Shown: piece after piece, positions 37,665 through 53,300 of the stretch
Numbering within the stretch: position 1 is the first letter of the stretch
Layout: the number at the start of each line of letters is the position of its first letter
Origin: Bradysia coprophila
Lineage: Eukaryota > Arthropoda > Insecta > Diptera > Sciaridae
Length of the DNA stretch: 64,000 bases
Direction: 5' to 3'
NCBI RefSeq assembly: GCF_014529535.1
Contig: NW_023503373.1
Span: 744,001 to 808,000, forward strand
Made by a program: the position numbers and the translations under genes
Notes under the pieces: model-generated
Told to the model about the DNA's origin: nothing
The model's input: only the letters and a program-made list of their open reading frames with translations
Database searches by the model: none

Positions 37665-39224
37665 TACACCCGAAACTTTTAAGTTAGAAACTTTTATACC
37701 CTTTCAATGTCATATGTATTATATTTGTGGATTGAATAACGTCGATAGCAGAAAAAATTTCTAAGCTAAGTTCATCGGCTGTATGTTCTGAAGTAGTGAC
37801 AAAAATTCGAACTTCCTGTCGAACTCATAAAAGTTCGTTACTCTGCATGACAATATTCTTAAACGCTTTGAAAACACTTATTATCGGCCAAAGGTGCCAA
37901 AATTACCGTCCTCTTAAACTTCATGTTCATTGTTCTTACGAAATAAAAGATCTTCATCGAATATATAAATGAAAATAGCAGGGTTTGTTGCACTCCAGTC
38001 GTCTTAAATTCGATATAATTTATATACTCTGACTAGACTGTGTATATATACTATATAGTGTGCGTATTAACTCAAATCATGTGTTCCACGGATTTCTTGA
38101 ATTAAGATCCCTGGATTTTTCTTTTTTTTTTTACTTTTTCTAAATTTAGATTCTTTTTTTTTTAAATGTCACATTTGCACTTACGGGAATCAAAATATAC
38201 GGATGTTATTTATATACATAAATAGAAACGTACGTAACGACGAAAGAATAAAAAAACAACCGAAAAACATTTTGAGTAGGTAGTGAAGAACCATCATGAC
38301 ACGTTATGTTTGTTACGTTTTATTCATATATATCTTACATGTGTCATGTTTGATTTCAATGAAATTGAGAAAAACATTTTAGTTTCATCGCGACCAAATA
38401 TTCTGCATAAAAAAATCTGCAGAACATCAGTCAGTTCCACACACAACCTTTCAAAAAAAAACTCCGATATCAATAACTCTCCCTTAAATTGATTTCATCT
38501 ACCGATGCGAATCGAATTCGAACGTCGATTCTAAATATATACAGTCGAATAATCGACTAATAAAAAATTTGTTTGGTTTCTCTGTCGACAATGTGTAATT
38601 CCATGAGAAATTATTTGCAACTTGCAATATAAGCAAGAAGCGCATGTTTTTTTTTCTTCTTCTAAATTTTGATTTCATACATTACGTCCGCCAGAGTTAA
38701 CTATATGTGTATTCATATACATACACGTAGGGGGCATATGCGAGTATCACGATTCAACATTGCCGCGCGGTTGTAAAAATTTCTATAAAAACTCGATGAG
38801 TCGCAGACCCTGGGGTTATTTTTAGACCCCCAGAGTACAGCATGCGTAAGTAAGTAAGTGGTGTAGTTGATAAAGAGTCTGATAAATTTTATACGAAATG
38901 CTGTTAAGGATTTTCTTTATTTCGTTTACTTTTCGAGATAGATTTGGAATCGTTTATTAGAGAGTTAGAGAAGATATTGCGAAGGTATTGTGAAAACGAA
39001 TGCATCGTGTGAAAAAGGAACTAAACCTAATAATTAATGACGGGTCCTTTACTTCTGTTATTGAAAGTGTATTTCTTTGTGTTTGATATTGTTATTTTGG
39101 CAAGTGTGAGCTTTGCGGACGAAGTCGAAGGCGAGTGAAGTAATGACCCAAGCCAAAACAACAACTTACAAACAATTACGTAAGATGTTTTACTAATAAG
39201 ATTTAGCTGGATTTTGATATAGGA

Positions 39225-39490
39225 CAATGATGTCGACAAACCAAAAATTGCATCAAAGGACTCAAAGTCTCTTCTAAATATAAGCAGGACGATACTGAAA
39301 ATTTTTACTGGGGTAACAGCCGGACACAACTATTGGAAAACGTACGGACCCGAGATGGGATCTGCATGGGATTTGCATATCACACTGACACAGCAGAACA
39401 TTACCTCTGTAACTGCCCAGCCGTTATCATGTAAAGACGCGAAAACTTTCGAATTTTTGTTGGACGTCATTTATGAACAGGCACTAACTA
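39225..39490 (+). pseudogene. LINE C-terminal relic
   Basis: One frame reads ILKIFTGVTAGHNYWKT. Another reads HTDTAEHYLCNCPAVIM, the zinc-binding ETxEHxLCxCPA signature found after the RNase H domain of jockey-type LINEs. Frames are broken and a stop follows at once. A small foldback (39086-39165) lies just upstream. Confidence 0.65.
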
Positions 39491-39499
39491 GTCGTTTCT

Positions 39500-42400
39500 G
39501 AAAAGTTAGTGGATCATGTCCTTATCCTTTTTATGCAAACAGAAAAATATATGTCTGTGAGCAACCGTCGATTACTTCTTTACTTGACGGATTCCTAAGT
39601 GTTTGAACAGCACTTTACTTCAGCGTTAACTTAAGATTTGCTGTTTTTTAGAACATTTTGTCCATAACAGATGATTACGACAATTCCCCACTGTATCATA
39701 AGGCTTCCCAAAAATCTCATGGATTTATGAAAACTACATGCGTGGCACTGCTCCTTGCATTAAAACTCGTATTTCAGACTTCGAAGGAATTACAATTTTT
39801 TTACTTGTATGCGTTTATGCAACATGTATTCTGTCTTTTAACTCACACCAAGAACACATTACTCCTGTCTCAAAGCATGATACCAGCCTCCGAATATTTC
39901 CTATGATAACGCTAGGACCAGTGCATATGCCGTATGCCTTGGGTCTGTCACAAGAGTATTAATAAGGCCATTTATTTAAAGACCAAGTATACCCGAGAAC
40001 ATTAAATTCTTTCTACTACTTTCTCAAATCATACTGTCCTCTAAAGCTATAGCCCCGGAGATTTTGGTTAATTACATATAAAATACAAGGGCACCCCAGA
40101 AATAATAATTCTTCCTATTTTATCCAAAACGACCTAATGCTACGTTCACTGGTTCACGCACTTTCACGATTACTTCTCAGATGTGGTTTCTAATTTCCTA
40201 TGTCCCCAATTTTTATGATTAGGCTAAATTTTTACGACTCTCGCCATTAAGGGTACATTTCTTGACTTTGGCTTCTTGTCTTCCGATATATTATATAATT
40301 GGTGAGTTGTCCCTTTTTCGAGTTATATACGACTCAACTATAATAATAAAACATTCAACAAAACATTGCACCCCTGCTTAAAATGACACATGTAACTAGA
40401 CTTACTGAAAGTGTAGGTAGGACACAGCTGTCGTTTTAGATCATAAAAAATACACGCAAACGTAAAATTGGTATGCCACAGTTCGTACACAATATTACCG
40501 AAAGGTTCATACCATAGACTCTTTTTTAGGATGCTCCAATGTGTGCATACATCTTAAGTATTATATATCGCTCTCTGTAATAGCATAAAATGTATATCGT
40601 ACAGGCTCGAGAATTGACATGCGTTGAGTTTTATGCGCAGTTGTAATTGTATTCGTTACTTCTATTCATATACTGAGTGAATATATACATAGACTTTGTG
40701 ATTGATGATCTTGATCAGTACAACTTCAAGTTAATTAATGAACCATAAAGTCGTCAAATTTTGCGATTTAAATTTCATTAAAAGATTATCTGATGTCTTG
40801 CTTTTACTTACGTTTATCAAGAGTATTCCGGTATTAAGTTCTTATTTCGGACTGTGTAATATGAAGAATCAAATACCGTAAGGTCCATGATAATCTATCA
40901 GTTATATTAGAAGCGAGATCAATTTTTTTTAGAGAAATTGGAGGCATGTTACGTAAGTAATTATCATAAACGAATTTCGTCGAATTTTATCGTATACATT
41001 TCCAAAACTGAATGTTGCCAAACCATACCGTCAATCCTTTTTGCGCCTATAACCTTGTCGTAACCTATCACTAAAACAGTCATCTATGTCTTTTTTCTTC
41101 GTGCTACCACTTTATACCAAGAGATTTAATCTTGAGATTTATGGGCTTGAAAAAAAAAAGTTGCAGGATCACACTCGTCGTATTGGATTAAGGGGTGTCT
41201 GTGTTAGTGTATCGTACACTTTTTATTCCATCATCCCCCTTTTGCATTTTATTGTGTATACGAACTGCATTTTCCTTTTTTTGTTGTTGTTCGATATATA
41301 TGTTTAAAGGTATATGACTTCTTATTCATGTATACCTACTTAAGTCCCCTACTAATACACAAAAACTGTACAATGCATCAAAAATAGAACACCCAATCAT
41401 CAAAAAATATATCACATGCTTGGATACACACAAAAAAAAATCATGTATATACGTACTCTATACCATTTTGATGACCCTCCGCACATATACTGCTGCAATC
41501 GACAAATAATTACTCTTTATGATACTGGCAAATGCTTCCAATGTGTTTGTCGTACGTGAAATTTATAGTTGTATTTGATATATTTTATTTATCTCTTTAT
41601 TTTTACACACCAAAATGAAACTAAAACTTCTCCCTGCATTTACATAGTGTGTTCAGTTGTTTTGAGACCGTTGACAATTTCGTTGCGTGTAGAATTATTT
41701 TTATATAATTTACCTCTTTAAAAAGAAAATTACATAAAAGAAAACGAAGGATTCGTAATCGTCTCATTATATTTTCATTTTCCGTTTTATCATTTTTTGC
41801 GTACTAAGGAAAATTCAACGCATAAGTAATTGCAGTGAACCAGTGTCAAAGTATATATTACATCTCGGTTAAGATTAATTTTCACACGTAACGGAAAGAG
41901 GAAGCATTTGAAATTGATATTATTGTTTTCGAAAACACTCTGTGAACAAAAAAAAACAAGCTGTGCGTACTAAAGGATAACAGTAAAAGAAACATTTGAA
42001 TTATTTCAATATTGATTATGTAAGTGTTCAATGATGTTCCTTTTTAAGTAAATTAACTCTGAAAATAACACAAAAATGTTTGAGCATGAACGTGTTTTGA
42101 CGTTTTCCGTACGATACTTTAAATTTTAACATACGAACAGAACAACAGAAAAAAATATATTAACCGAAAAGACCACCTGGATTTTTTAACAAGAATATTT
42201 CTACATATAATTTTCAGCTTAAATGCACATAAGTAAAATATAATAAAATATGAATTAAAAAAACAAAATGTACAATTACGGCTGTGGAGAAATATGTGTG
42301 TAATACTGAAATTTGTACAATTTTTTATTTTTAATAAATTAATTTTGAAGACAAACTGAAGTTAGAGCCACGCAGTTCTCATTATATGTTATATGTAATT

Positions 42401-45400
42401 CCTCGCGGTTGACTGTTTTATTTTAATGCCGAGAAAGAGAAGCAATAATTTATGTTGTTTTATTAGTTTTTTTTTCTTTCTTCATTTCATTTCATTTAAC
42501 TGTCGAGGAACAGATGTGTTTTCGGTACAATATTCCGTAAGAACATTACATTTTAATGTGTTCTTGTAATTTTTATATTAAAACGAATTGTTCTGAATCG
42601 AATAAATTTCATGTTTAACATGTTTCGACACACCATGGCCATAGACACTGTGAATTTCAGTTGGACGGTTCATATATTTTCTTGTAATTGTCCTTTCTTT
42701 CCTCCGACTAACGGGAAAATAGAAGGTGATGGCACATGGTGTTCGGAATGGGGACATTTTTATATCCAGTTTCACAGCTGTGCATAACTAAAGTGTTCAC
42801 ACTCTTAATAATATTATGAAATTCGTGGTCGTATCATATAACAAAATAATTTGCTCGTGTTATGCTCAGTAATTGGCAGGGCTATTGTTTATTCTTGAGA
42901 CTTATATTAACTTACGCGATTTTGGTAGTTTAGTTAACGCATACAAAGAAAGAACCATGCGAAAACTCATGGTTAAATGTTAATTGAGGCGACTTGCCAG
43001 CAGTGGATTTTAATTTCTTTTTCTTTTCAATTGTTATATTGGAAATATCATTTAGTTCATCATTCACAAGTCTCAAGAATCGACAAAGATCATATTGTCA
43101 TTTGTAAGCGAAAATTTAATTAAAACGATAATCAGACTCAGACATGTGGATTCAATCGAAAGCCAAGGAATATTATATTACTGTACAAGGGAATGAATTT
43201 GATATTTCGTATCGCTAAAGCCCTCGGACACTTTTACTCATTGTGATACGAAATATCAAATTATAACCCGAGTGTAGTATAACGTTTTCGTTTACGAAGG
43301 AGGGAAAGACTTTCCCCTATTGACGGAAATTCCATTTTCCCTCCCTAGTATAGGAAATTTGAACACTACTTTTGCTTCTACTTTTGGTGAGGAATGTTTT
43401 TGCTCCAACCTAAACTTTACATTGGCAAATTTTTAAGGCTACAAATGAAACCTTTTCGGAAAAATTCTGCACTTTTACTAAAATTTCTTTTTTATGTCTA
43501 ATTGTTCTGAAAAAAAAAAATTGCCGAGAAACAGAAAATCATTAATTTCAATATTAGATGTCCATTCCAGTGATATTTCTATTGCTTCGGTACAAGTTAA
43601 GCATTGAAGTAATCAAAGGATTAGGCAAATAATTTTCTTATTTCGGAATTAGCGGAACCCATTGAAAAATTACCCAGGCCTCTAGCAAGTCATACAAATT
43701 CTTAAAATTTCATTGAAATTGTGAATATTCTATACTATCCAACGAACAATGTACTTCAAACACTTTACGTGCACATTTGCTTTCTTACGTCTCATAACAT
43801 ATTCACCCATTCCATGTCCACGCTCTTCAGACTCGAATACAATTGGGGTAATTTTATTTTCGAAATTGAAAATACTTGAGCTTGTAAATAGCAAAAAAAA
43901 AAAAATTTTGTTGCGCATTTCATATGACAAAGTGAATGCCACAAACAGCATCCCAAAAGATTTCAGTGTATGTATAACATCCAACAAAGTGAAACACTGA
44001 AACACGCAGTTTAATATACAACTTTTTTTTTCGTGGCATTTATCATCAACCCCTACAATATTAAGAAGACACCATCCCAGCAGACACGCATACAAGCACA
44101 CGAACAGACCCCCATGCAACAAAATAATAGTTTTCTCTACGACGAATTTAAATCGCACATATGCGATAAATTCGATTCAAAGAATATATATTGTATAGTT
44201 AAGTACGGTTATATACAACAGCGTTGAGGATAGACGTTAACATAAGCACAACAATAAGATCCCTTCATTTATTTATGTACGCTCGCGCATTATAATGTGC
44301 GTATGCATTTTAATAGTAGGAAAAATGAATTGGGTTGGGGTGCGTTTTGTGCCATATTATAGTTTCGAAATGTATGCGGTACAATTCTAACCGACTGCCG
44401 AAAATATAATCGTTCAAAAATAATTTTATAAAATTTTGATGTTAACAAATTTATAAACGCTAGCGATCGTAAAAGATTAAAAAGATTTGGTAAATGGTAA
44501 ATTATGGTGTGATAAATACACAATCAGCAGAATAAGAACGTATAAGTTCAACGTTACAATTAAATTGAGGCAAGTCGTCCAATCAGTTGCATTTTAATTA
44601 CTACATTTACGATAACACATTCACCGTAATAGCAAATCGCTGTTAGAAAGGTGTTAGAACCGAAATTAAAATTTTGCAAAATTAATTTCCTCGTTTTGTT
44701 AATGTAAACGTTGACCCAATTTTTGGTGTATAAAATTGAATTTAATCGACTTAATTAAGGCCTTCTTGTGGTATGTGCACCATTTCTTATCGTCATACAC
44801 TTATTTATTTTGAGGTTTTTTCCTCCTTTCTCATTACAATAAATGTTTCGATAAATGCACCGAGCTGTGCGGCACCGAGTTATTTGATTCGATTCAAGGA
44901 AAAACCCGATGTCCGTTCAGGACGATCTTGATTTACTTGTGAGTCTCAAATACTGATCACATCGTGCGTACATTTTGAGTAAAATTTCACGTCTTACTCG
45001 TATAATTTCAACCATTAGTCATCGGCTTTCCTAGCTAACGTCTTGCCCACGATTCGGATGCCCTAAAACTTCAAAATTAATGTCCAATTGTTTTATGGTG
45101 ATTTAAAAGGAGTTTTTAAGCCTACAGTTTGTGGTTTTCCAGACCGAACAATAGTCTTCTTTAAAACAAAATTGATCAGTAAATTGAAAAATAAATATTT
45201 GCATCAATCAACGTGTGGCTACTCAACTCAACTCAACAACTCTTTCTAATTTAATTTGTTTTCATTTTGTTCAAAGATAAATCATTTAGACTCGTACGTA
45301 CATTTTGTTGCATGTAAACACTTCTGATCGCACTTTATGAAATTCATTTCATAGTAAAAAAAAACCCGAACGGCTACCCTCACGAAATTACCAAATGTCA

Positions 45401-47140
45401 TTAACCTGCGCTTTCCCTTTAATAAATATACACGAAAAACGCATCCCTTCTTCTATCTCTATTATTTACAAGCAGACTGCATCCGAAGCCAGAAAAAAAC
45501 GAATTGTAAATTATTTGTTAAATTATTACAACTTTCGAGCGTATAACCCAATACTAATGTACTTAAATCACAAGTCGTGTATATATGAAAACTTTTCGTT
45601 ATTGTTTATGTCAACAGACAAAGCACGTAAGTTAACAGAACTGCTGTAGAAAAATACGCAGCATTGAGCATTTATTTTGAAAATATGCGTGCAGCTGCCT
45701 TGCGTTACGTCTACTTTATACACTGCTTTTGAACACTCATTGTCCTTTCTCATTGTTACTGAAATTTTAAAATTTTTAACAAGATTTTTTTTTGTTAATA
45801 TATATATACGGACTTGCTTAATGGGACAGATTGGAATTGGTTTGGGTCATGGTAGATAAAAAAGAATTGGGCAAAGATTTTTCAATTGAAAGAGAGAAAA
45901 AAAAATGAATTTAATTTAGATTTTCTTTTATCTGTAGACAATGTAGGAAAACATGTTTTTTCGACATAACGTTATTGTGTGGACTCGACTTTATCTATTT
46001 CATTTTTTTTAAACATAATCTTACAATTGAACTAACACTGCTTAGCAAAGCACACACTATTCAAGTAACTTGCAGATCGATGAAACCAAAGCATCTCTCT
46101 ACCACCTTGTCTAGAAAATTAGGAGGCCTAAAATCGGACAGTGCTGCTTGCAAATTTCGTTATATTAGAAGTGTATAAATGCAGTGAAATGAAATTTTAC
46201 ATGCGGTTGCTAGGTTGATGGAAGTTGAGTTAGTTCAAAATTGAGCACCGTTAGCTTCCGAGACGAAAAATTTCACCATCTCATGAAACACGGCAGAGTG
46301 CATGCAAGCAGGAGCACTTGATTTGACTAGGGACCTGAGTGTTCATTTGAGTTCATTTTCAAACAGTGTGTAAAAGGTCTTCTTATCACAATTCAATCTG
46401 CGCTACCAAATTCAGCTTTCCTCATGAACAATTGTTACGTTTAACGGGGAGAACTTAACAAATTCTTACAAAGTCGAAGTTGGGGCAGCTCGAATTTGAA
46501 CTTGCTATTTGTATCCCCTATTATACTCACTGAAGACATTAGAAAAAGTTTATCTTCCTTACATTTATGACTAAAATACGGACGACATGTCTATACTTTA
46601 AGAAACATGCAGCTAAAACCTTACTTACGTACGTACAGATATTGTAATAAAATTATTGTAATTATCTTTGGGGTCTTTTTTGCTCGGATCCGAAAGAGGG
46701 TTGGATTAGAAGCTCTCTTTCACTTCTCACAGACGTTTCGGGGTTCATTCAGTGCTTTACGCATGGTAAGCTCTAACGATGGAAAATAAACATCGAAAGG
46801 ACTGAAAAAGAACTTTTGGATCCGAGTCAAAGGCGCCAAATCAAGTTAAAGATCGGAAATAATCAAATAATAAAAATTGAATCTTCGATGCCAGTTGATT
46901 TTTCTCTCTGAGATTGAAAAATAAAGAAATCTATATGTTACTTTTGTGGATGTTTTCGATAATATGTACAAATGAAGTAACAGATTTTGCATTGACATCT
47001 AGAAAATGTTAAGAGCTTCATGTTCATTGGTTTATTCAATAATTTGTTTCAAAATCAAAGCGTTCCCTCTATACGTTAACCATATACCTCACTAAATAGC
47101 ACCAATTTATTCTAATTTTTGATTTATTTTTATTTTTCAG
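39500..47140. other. Gene-poor AT-rich region upstream of the RBM24-like gene
   Basis: Apart from a short palindrome at 43193-43266, I see only AT-rich sequence with scattered stops. A 142-codon minus-strand frame at 43730-44158 has no family resemblance, is rich in Phe/Ile/Cys as expected for random AT-rich translation, and overlaps other frames. The region may hold promoter and 5' UTR introns of the downstream gene. Confidence 0.5.
43193..43266. repeat. Short foldback
   Basis: AATTTGATATTTCGTATCGC and, inverted, AATTTGATATTTCGTATCAC flank a 30-base loop. Confidence 0.8.
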
Positions 47141-47367
47141 ATAAAATTCTCAAAACCCAAGTAATCTGTGATATCTTGAAAATAAGAAAATATTTAACGG
47201 AAAGAAATAGTCAGTCTGCTAGTGAGTGATAAACAACAAAATATGCAAATGAATTTGTGTCTGTGAATAAATAGTGCAAACGATACCAAAACACACACAG
47301 AGAAAAGAAAATATTTAAAATTAAAACAATTCATTTCCCGTCGCCAATAAACAAATTCAATTCAATC
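47141..47367 (+). other. Probable 5' UTR exon of the RBM24-like gene
   Basis: A strong polypyrimidine tract and acceptor (TTTTTATTTTTCAG, ending 47140) precede 227 bases that lead without interruption to the ATG at 47368. At least one upstream exon is implied but not identified. Confidence 0.5.
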
Positions 47368-50300
47368 ATGTTGATGCCTGGCACACCCGACACAGATGCG
47401 GCCACATTAGCCGCGCTAACGAATTCTCAAGCGTTGGTAGCACCCGGAGGTGGACTGGTGTCACCATCGACGCCAACAGTACAACAAAAAGACACAACGT
47501 GGACGAAACTGTTTGTTGGCGGTCTGCCCTACCACACCACAGACAAAAGTCTGAGAGAACATTTTTCGGTCTATGGTGAAATCGAGGAGGCTGTAGTGAT
47601 CACAGACAGACAAACGAACAAAAGTAGAGGCTATGGATTTGTAAGTACATTTAGCCATAGCGTATGATTAACACAATTTTCTTCGACATAGCTATAATAG
47701 CGCACACTTTCCTCAATCAATTTCTAAACAAATAACCTTTCGTCAATGATCTAATTTTAAATTTTATGATTTCATCAATTTTTTCATCAGCTGCGTTTAA
47801 TTCAAACAAAAAACTTTGGATCGTATGCCGTATAGCGATGGTTTCTAGTGTGTTTATTACACATTTTGTTTATTATTCTAGCATTTTCGTAAAACATTTT
47901 ACAATAAATAGTAAATTTTAGTACTGCATTACCATATAATCCCAGAGATAATCAAAATATTTATTGGATTTATCAACGCATAGACACAATGAGATCGAAT
48001 ACGTCGTTTCTTATGTTCGAATCCGAATATAATCATATAGAGGTGATCATTCCTCATCCATCTCGTTATTCGCTAAATAATCCATTTAAATTCCACATTA
48101 CCAAACTATCAGGCTCGCTTTTTCCTGGCTTAAAAACGTTTTCCTTTTTCTCCATTGTTAACACAAACAAATCGAGTAACGGGCAGAATTAATTAAATTG
48201 CGGCCATTAAAAAATTGACGGTTTTATGAACTTCCATGCTATGAAGTATAATATTTTCTCGGATAAAGAAAATAATCATTCGAAATTCAGCCCGTCTGGT
48301 TTACATGCAAATTTTGTTTTATGAGTAAAACGGGAAAATTTATGGATACTGTTCCATCGCTGTAACTCAAACGAAGAACAGGCTACGCTATTGTTCTTGA
48401 AACTTGTTTGTATTTGTTTATGTAGTCGTCGCGCAGGTTCATTATTTAACAATGGGAACATAGCGTTAATGTTTTCAAAATATTTTATGCCCACATTTCC
48501 ACCATGGAGGCTCACCGGGAATTACAAAATCTCAAATGTAAGAAAAAACGAAAACGTTACCAAAGTCCCTTTATGACCCCTGCCATATTTATATTCCACA
48601 CACCTTACCTTATCTATGCTTCAATGCTATCCCATTTCATGGATATTTAGCAGAGTGAGTTTAATTGGTTATTTAACAAGATCAGGGCCTGGTGCCCAGC
48701 TCAAGATGTGAAGTCTGAGTCTGAGTCTCTTCAGGCAAACAAAGGTTTCCCATAGAAAATCCTCAAAAGTTCGATTCTTAGTCTCAAAAAAGAATTTACT
48801 GAACAAATCGCTAATCAAACCTCTCTTTCGAAATCCATCCAATTTATTGCCATGAAAAGCACTATTAGCAATGACCTACTTTGAGTGTTAAAAAAAACAT
48901 TCGACAGGTCTTGATGGCTCGATTTAATTATGTTTATTTTAGCTGTCGCTTTGTCACGCTACTAATTCAATTTTGAAGCATTACACAGCGATCTACCAAT
49001 TAATTTTTATTGAGTACGAAAAACCGTCGGAACTACCAGTACATATGTATTAGCAGCAACTGTATTTTCCACTTTGATATTGTTTGTGGCTTCTATGGCT
49101 GTGTTTTCAAATTTCCAAAACATCACCCAGATGGAACATTCTTCACATATGTTGACCCCCTGGAATTTCTCTTCATTTTTATATATCTATCGAATGATCC
49201 GTACTCTAACGTTTCACATCATTTTCATTTGAGAGGATTATTAGTTTTACACCGCAAATAAACTTTACAATGACGCAAAACAATCCTTTTCCAGGTTATC
49301 ATGGGCGACAGAGCAAGTGCTGAAAGAGCGTGTAAAGATCCCAATCCAATAATTGATGGGCGCAAAGCAAATGTAAATCTAGCAATTTTAGGTGCTAAGC
49401 CAAGAGGAAATTTAACACCCGGTAAGTGATAAATACAACTCGTCATAATTCAAATGATCAACCCCTTACATTTCACGTCCATACGCACCTACAACCAATA
49501 GGAAATAACAACCAAAACCTGTCGAGGGTGAAAAAGTCCTGTGAAAACTAATTAATTACCAACTTAGTTTCTGATTAAAATACGATCTCAATTGGAACAA
49601 TATGTCGTTCTCGTAGTCCCGTATACATGCAGAGTACATTACATGCCAACAATACACTTAAGTCGTTTCCGTGACTATTTCCGGTTATGTTGTGGATAAA
49701 TCAACACCAACAACCTATTTTCACGGTATATGTGTCTGCTACATTTTGTCGACATTATTGAAAACGGTTCGAGGGCAATGAATGTGTAATTGTATCACAA
49801 TAATCAGCGCATTTCAATGAAATTTGTGTTTTTGAAAAAATATTTCATTCGTTTTAACATACATCGTATTGACATCAAACATATTTTTAATGAACGGTAG
49901 TGGTTTTGGTAACAATGTATTGCATCAAAAGAAGACTCGTTGGTTTTATCAGAGAGTTGTAGCAATTTAAATTTTTTTTTTTTTTTCATATTTTTAAATT
50001 CCACTACTTCATTTGCATGACTGCTGAATAAAATGTTCAATGATGTTAGCGGTTATTCCAGTGACTGGGAAAATAATATAGATTTGTAACAAAGAGTCCA
50101 AGTCATGCGTAACCTTTGCTAGTTGCTACACATATATCGCATATGTGTTATAATTCGACAAAAAACCATATGTTTCAATATTACTTTTTTCCAACATTCA
50201 TGCTGTAAAGTTTACATGTTGTAGTTCGCTATTACATGCTAATTCATGTATTTAATACGTTCAATCTATCGTTGCAATGAGGAACGTGTATTCTGTCATT

Positions 50301-53300
50301 TATCAAACTCGAATGAGGTTTCTTAGAAAAATGTAAGTTGCAATTTCTGTCTTCTAGAACACTTTGGATGGTCATGATAATAACTGTGATGCTTAAAATG
50401 CGTCGAAATGTTCTGCTTGGGGTATACGAAGGTGTAATCTTGTGAATATCTGCCCATTTATAGAACTTAATGAAGTTTCCCCGTTTTTTATTCAAATTCG
50501 AAATTAAGAAAATCCGTTACAGTAGACAATTTACGATCACGTTGGACTCACCCGATTTATTTCTAAATTTTTTTGAAGTCTTTGAACAGTGGTCGAAGTC
50601 TGCAGTGTCAGATTTTTTTTAAATTGATTTTTGAATTTTACTGACCACATCAAACAAAATTTGCGCATTCCTTGTTGGGAGATGCGGGAAATGGCAGTTT
50701 TTAACACAGAAAAGACGAGCTTGTTCTTTGCTTAAAAATCATTTCTCAAAGCTAAACAATGAGTTTTCCTTGACTTTATAGTATTCTGTTACCTACATCT
50801 ACAAGTTCTTCATTTTCCGCAACTCCATCTGGAAAAATACTCCCACTGGAAAAATAAATTGTGTCATGTGTCTTGTCGATAGAAAGACTAGTTTGATCTA
50901 AGCCAAACCAAAATCTCTCACAACTACATTCAAGTATGTTGAATCGGCGGAACCAATAAATACTGGAAATGGAGTGATTGGTGTTAGTCTTTGTGTATTT
51001 TCTAGTTTCATACTATTCAAGGATGCTCTTTATCAATTAATAAATAAATGTGTTGCGTTCAGAGGCCTTTAGAACATTATAAAGGCATGAATGTCTTTCT
51101 CTCTACTACCGTGTTCTTCCAGGTCACTCGTTATTCTACTTTTGTTATATAGTCAAATGTCCTAAACTTCATTTTTAAGTGTGCCTGTACATTATTCAGT
51201 ATAGTGTAATGTCCTCCTTACAGAGGAGCCGGATACATTCATTGTGAATACACCTCGATAATTTAAATTTGTATTCTTCAACATTTTGTCAGACTCGTAA
51301 AATGGTTTTCATTATTAGTTCTACCACACAATACAATTTCCACCGCTGAAACCTCTTTTGCTACATTCGAATTGAAACCCAAACCCCTATAATGAATCGT
51401 AAAATGAATACACGAACACACAATTTTACAGCGAACCCTTAACAAACATAAAATTGTATCACGGATCAATTTCTTGTTTTTTTTCCAATGCAGGATTCCC
51501 ATTTGCGACAGGCTTGAGAGCAGGAGGATATCCGGTTATACCAAACCAGTTTGGGTAAGTTACAGAGATTTGTTATTGTGATTTTAATGTTGGTTTTTTT
51601 ATGATTATTTTAAAAATTATGTTGTATTACAACACGCGCAGTACAAAATTTTTTTTTTTTTCGATAAATTATTTGTCACACATTTGGAAACGTTATTGCT
51701 ATATACGACAAAAAAATACAGTATTTTTATAGCTAGTCTATTTATGGAAAAGAGATAAAACGAAAATTGCATGTCCACTATCAGTTTCAATGATCTAAGT
51801 ATATTTAGTGTATATGCTAGACGTCGATACGAACGATTAAAAACAATCGAAAGGACATGCAAGTGATGTTAGCAATAAAATAAAATGAAACTTTTTTTTT
51901 GTGTTATTTATGATCATATTATAATGACCTGAACAGTAAACAACAGTCAACAAATATACAGAAAAAAATTTATATAAACACTCATTGGCCTAAATAAATA
52001 GAAAACCCATTTTCCTATTTTAATTATCTTTAAATAAATCAGAAATTACATTTAGGATTTATATTATTTCAGACGATAATTACCAGATATCTTATTCAAC
52101 ATCAACAAGAAACACCTACGACATTTTCAAAATAAAAAAAAATTCTTAAATCCGAAATGTCTTCATTGAGATAATTAACGTAAATTTCGTTTTTTTATTT
52201 TTCTTTTTTTTTTAATTTTTCAATTTTCCAGAGTGCGTTTTGCGGTTTTTTTCGTTTTTCTTTATATTATTAATTTAATTTGAATTAATTTTATTTGTTT
52301 TTGACACACATACACAAACACAAATACAATGTAGAGTTTGCTTGCTTTAAAAAAAGGGAATTAGATTCAATAAAAATATATTTCGTTTTCCACCCAAACA
52401 ATCATCCACCTGTTAGGGGGTTGATGTATGTGGACAACTCTCTTTCAAGCAAAAGAAAAGTGTTAACTTGACACCAGTTTGCTTAATATTGCTAGCCTAG
52501 TGTAGCTAAAAAACTTCTTTTACCAGACATTGTACCGTCTCTCGTTCTTTTTGAAGCAAGCAAACTTTAATTATTTTTTTTAATAAAATTGGAATTTGCG
52601 GAGTTGAGTTTCTAGAAAGTGGTTTTTTGTGCAGTTTTCCAGTTTTTTTGTTGTTGTTTTAGAGCTATTTTATACACACAAAACACAAAACCTAATCATT
52701 AAAAATATTGACGATTTAAAAAACGATAAAGACGGTTCCGCTGCTCAACCATATGTTTTTCCACAACCGAATTTCTAGTTCCCATTCTTTTTTTATGTAA
52801 CTCAGAACTTGTCTTTTTTACTGTGAAAAGAAAATGAAATTTTCTCTGAGCTGCGGAATCTTAATAAAAAGAAATACCAAACTACTAAAAAAGAATTTAT
52901 TTTTAAAATAAAAAAAAACTTCAAATGGCTGAATAATAACTATTTTTTGGGTGTCAAATATTTTTTTTATTTATTTTGGAGTTGTTTTTCCGTTTTTCTA
53001 TATACAAAAAATAATTTCTTGAAAATTTGATTGATGTTTTCTTAATAGAGAGCTGATTATTATTGTTGTTGCTGAATTGGAATGTTGATGTTGTTGCCAA
53101 AAAAAACAATCAAATTTATTAAAATTAACAACAAATTGAATAAAACAAACATTTCTTTATGAGTCTGAATTTATTAATCAAAAAACTATTTATTAACCAC
53201 AAACTATATGATGTAGCATTTCATTTCTATGTGTTGTATTAGTAGCGAATTAATCTTTTCGAAATTTCACGGATTCATGGATAGACAGAAGATCTCATGA

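Noticed and set aside
43730..44158. 142-codon minus-strand open frame
   Set aside because: No family resemblance, composition as expected for translated AT-rich DNA, overlapping plus-strand frames, and no splice or promoter context. Treated as chance.
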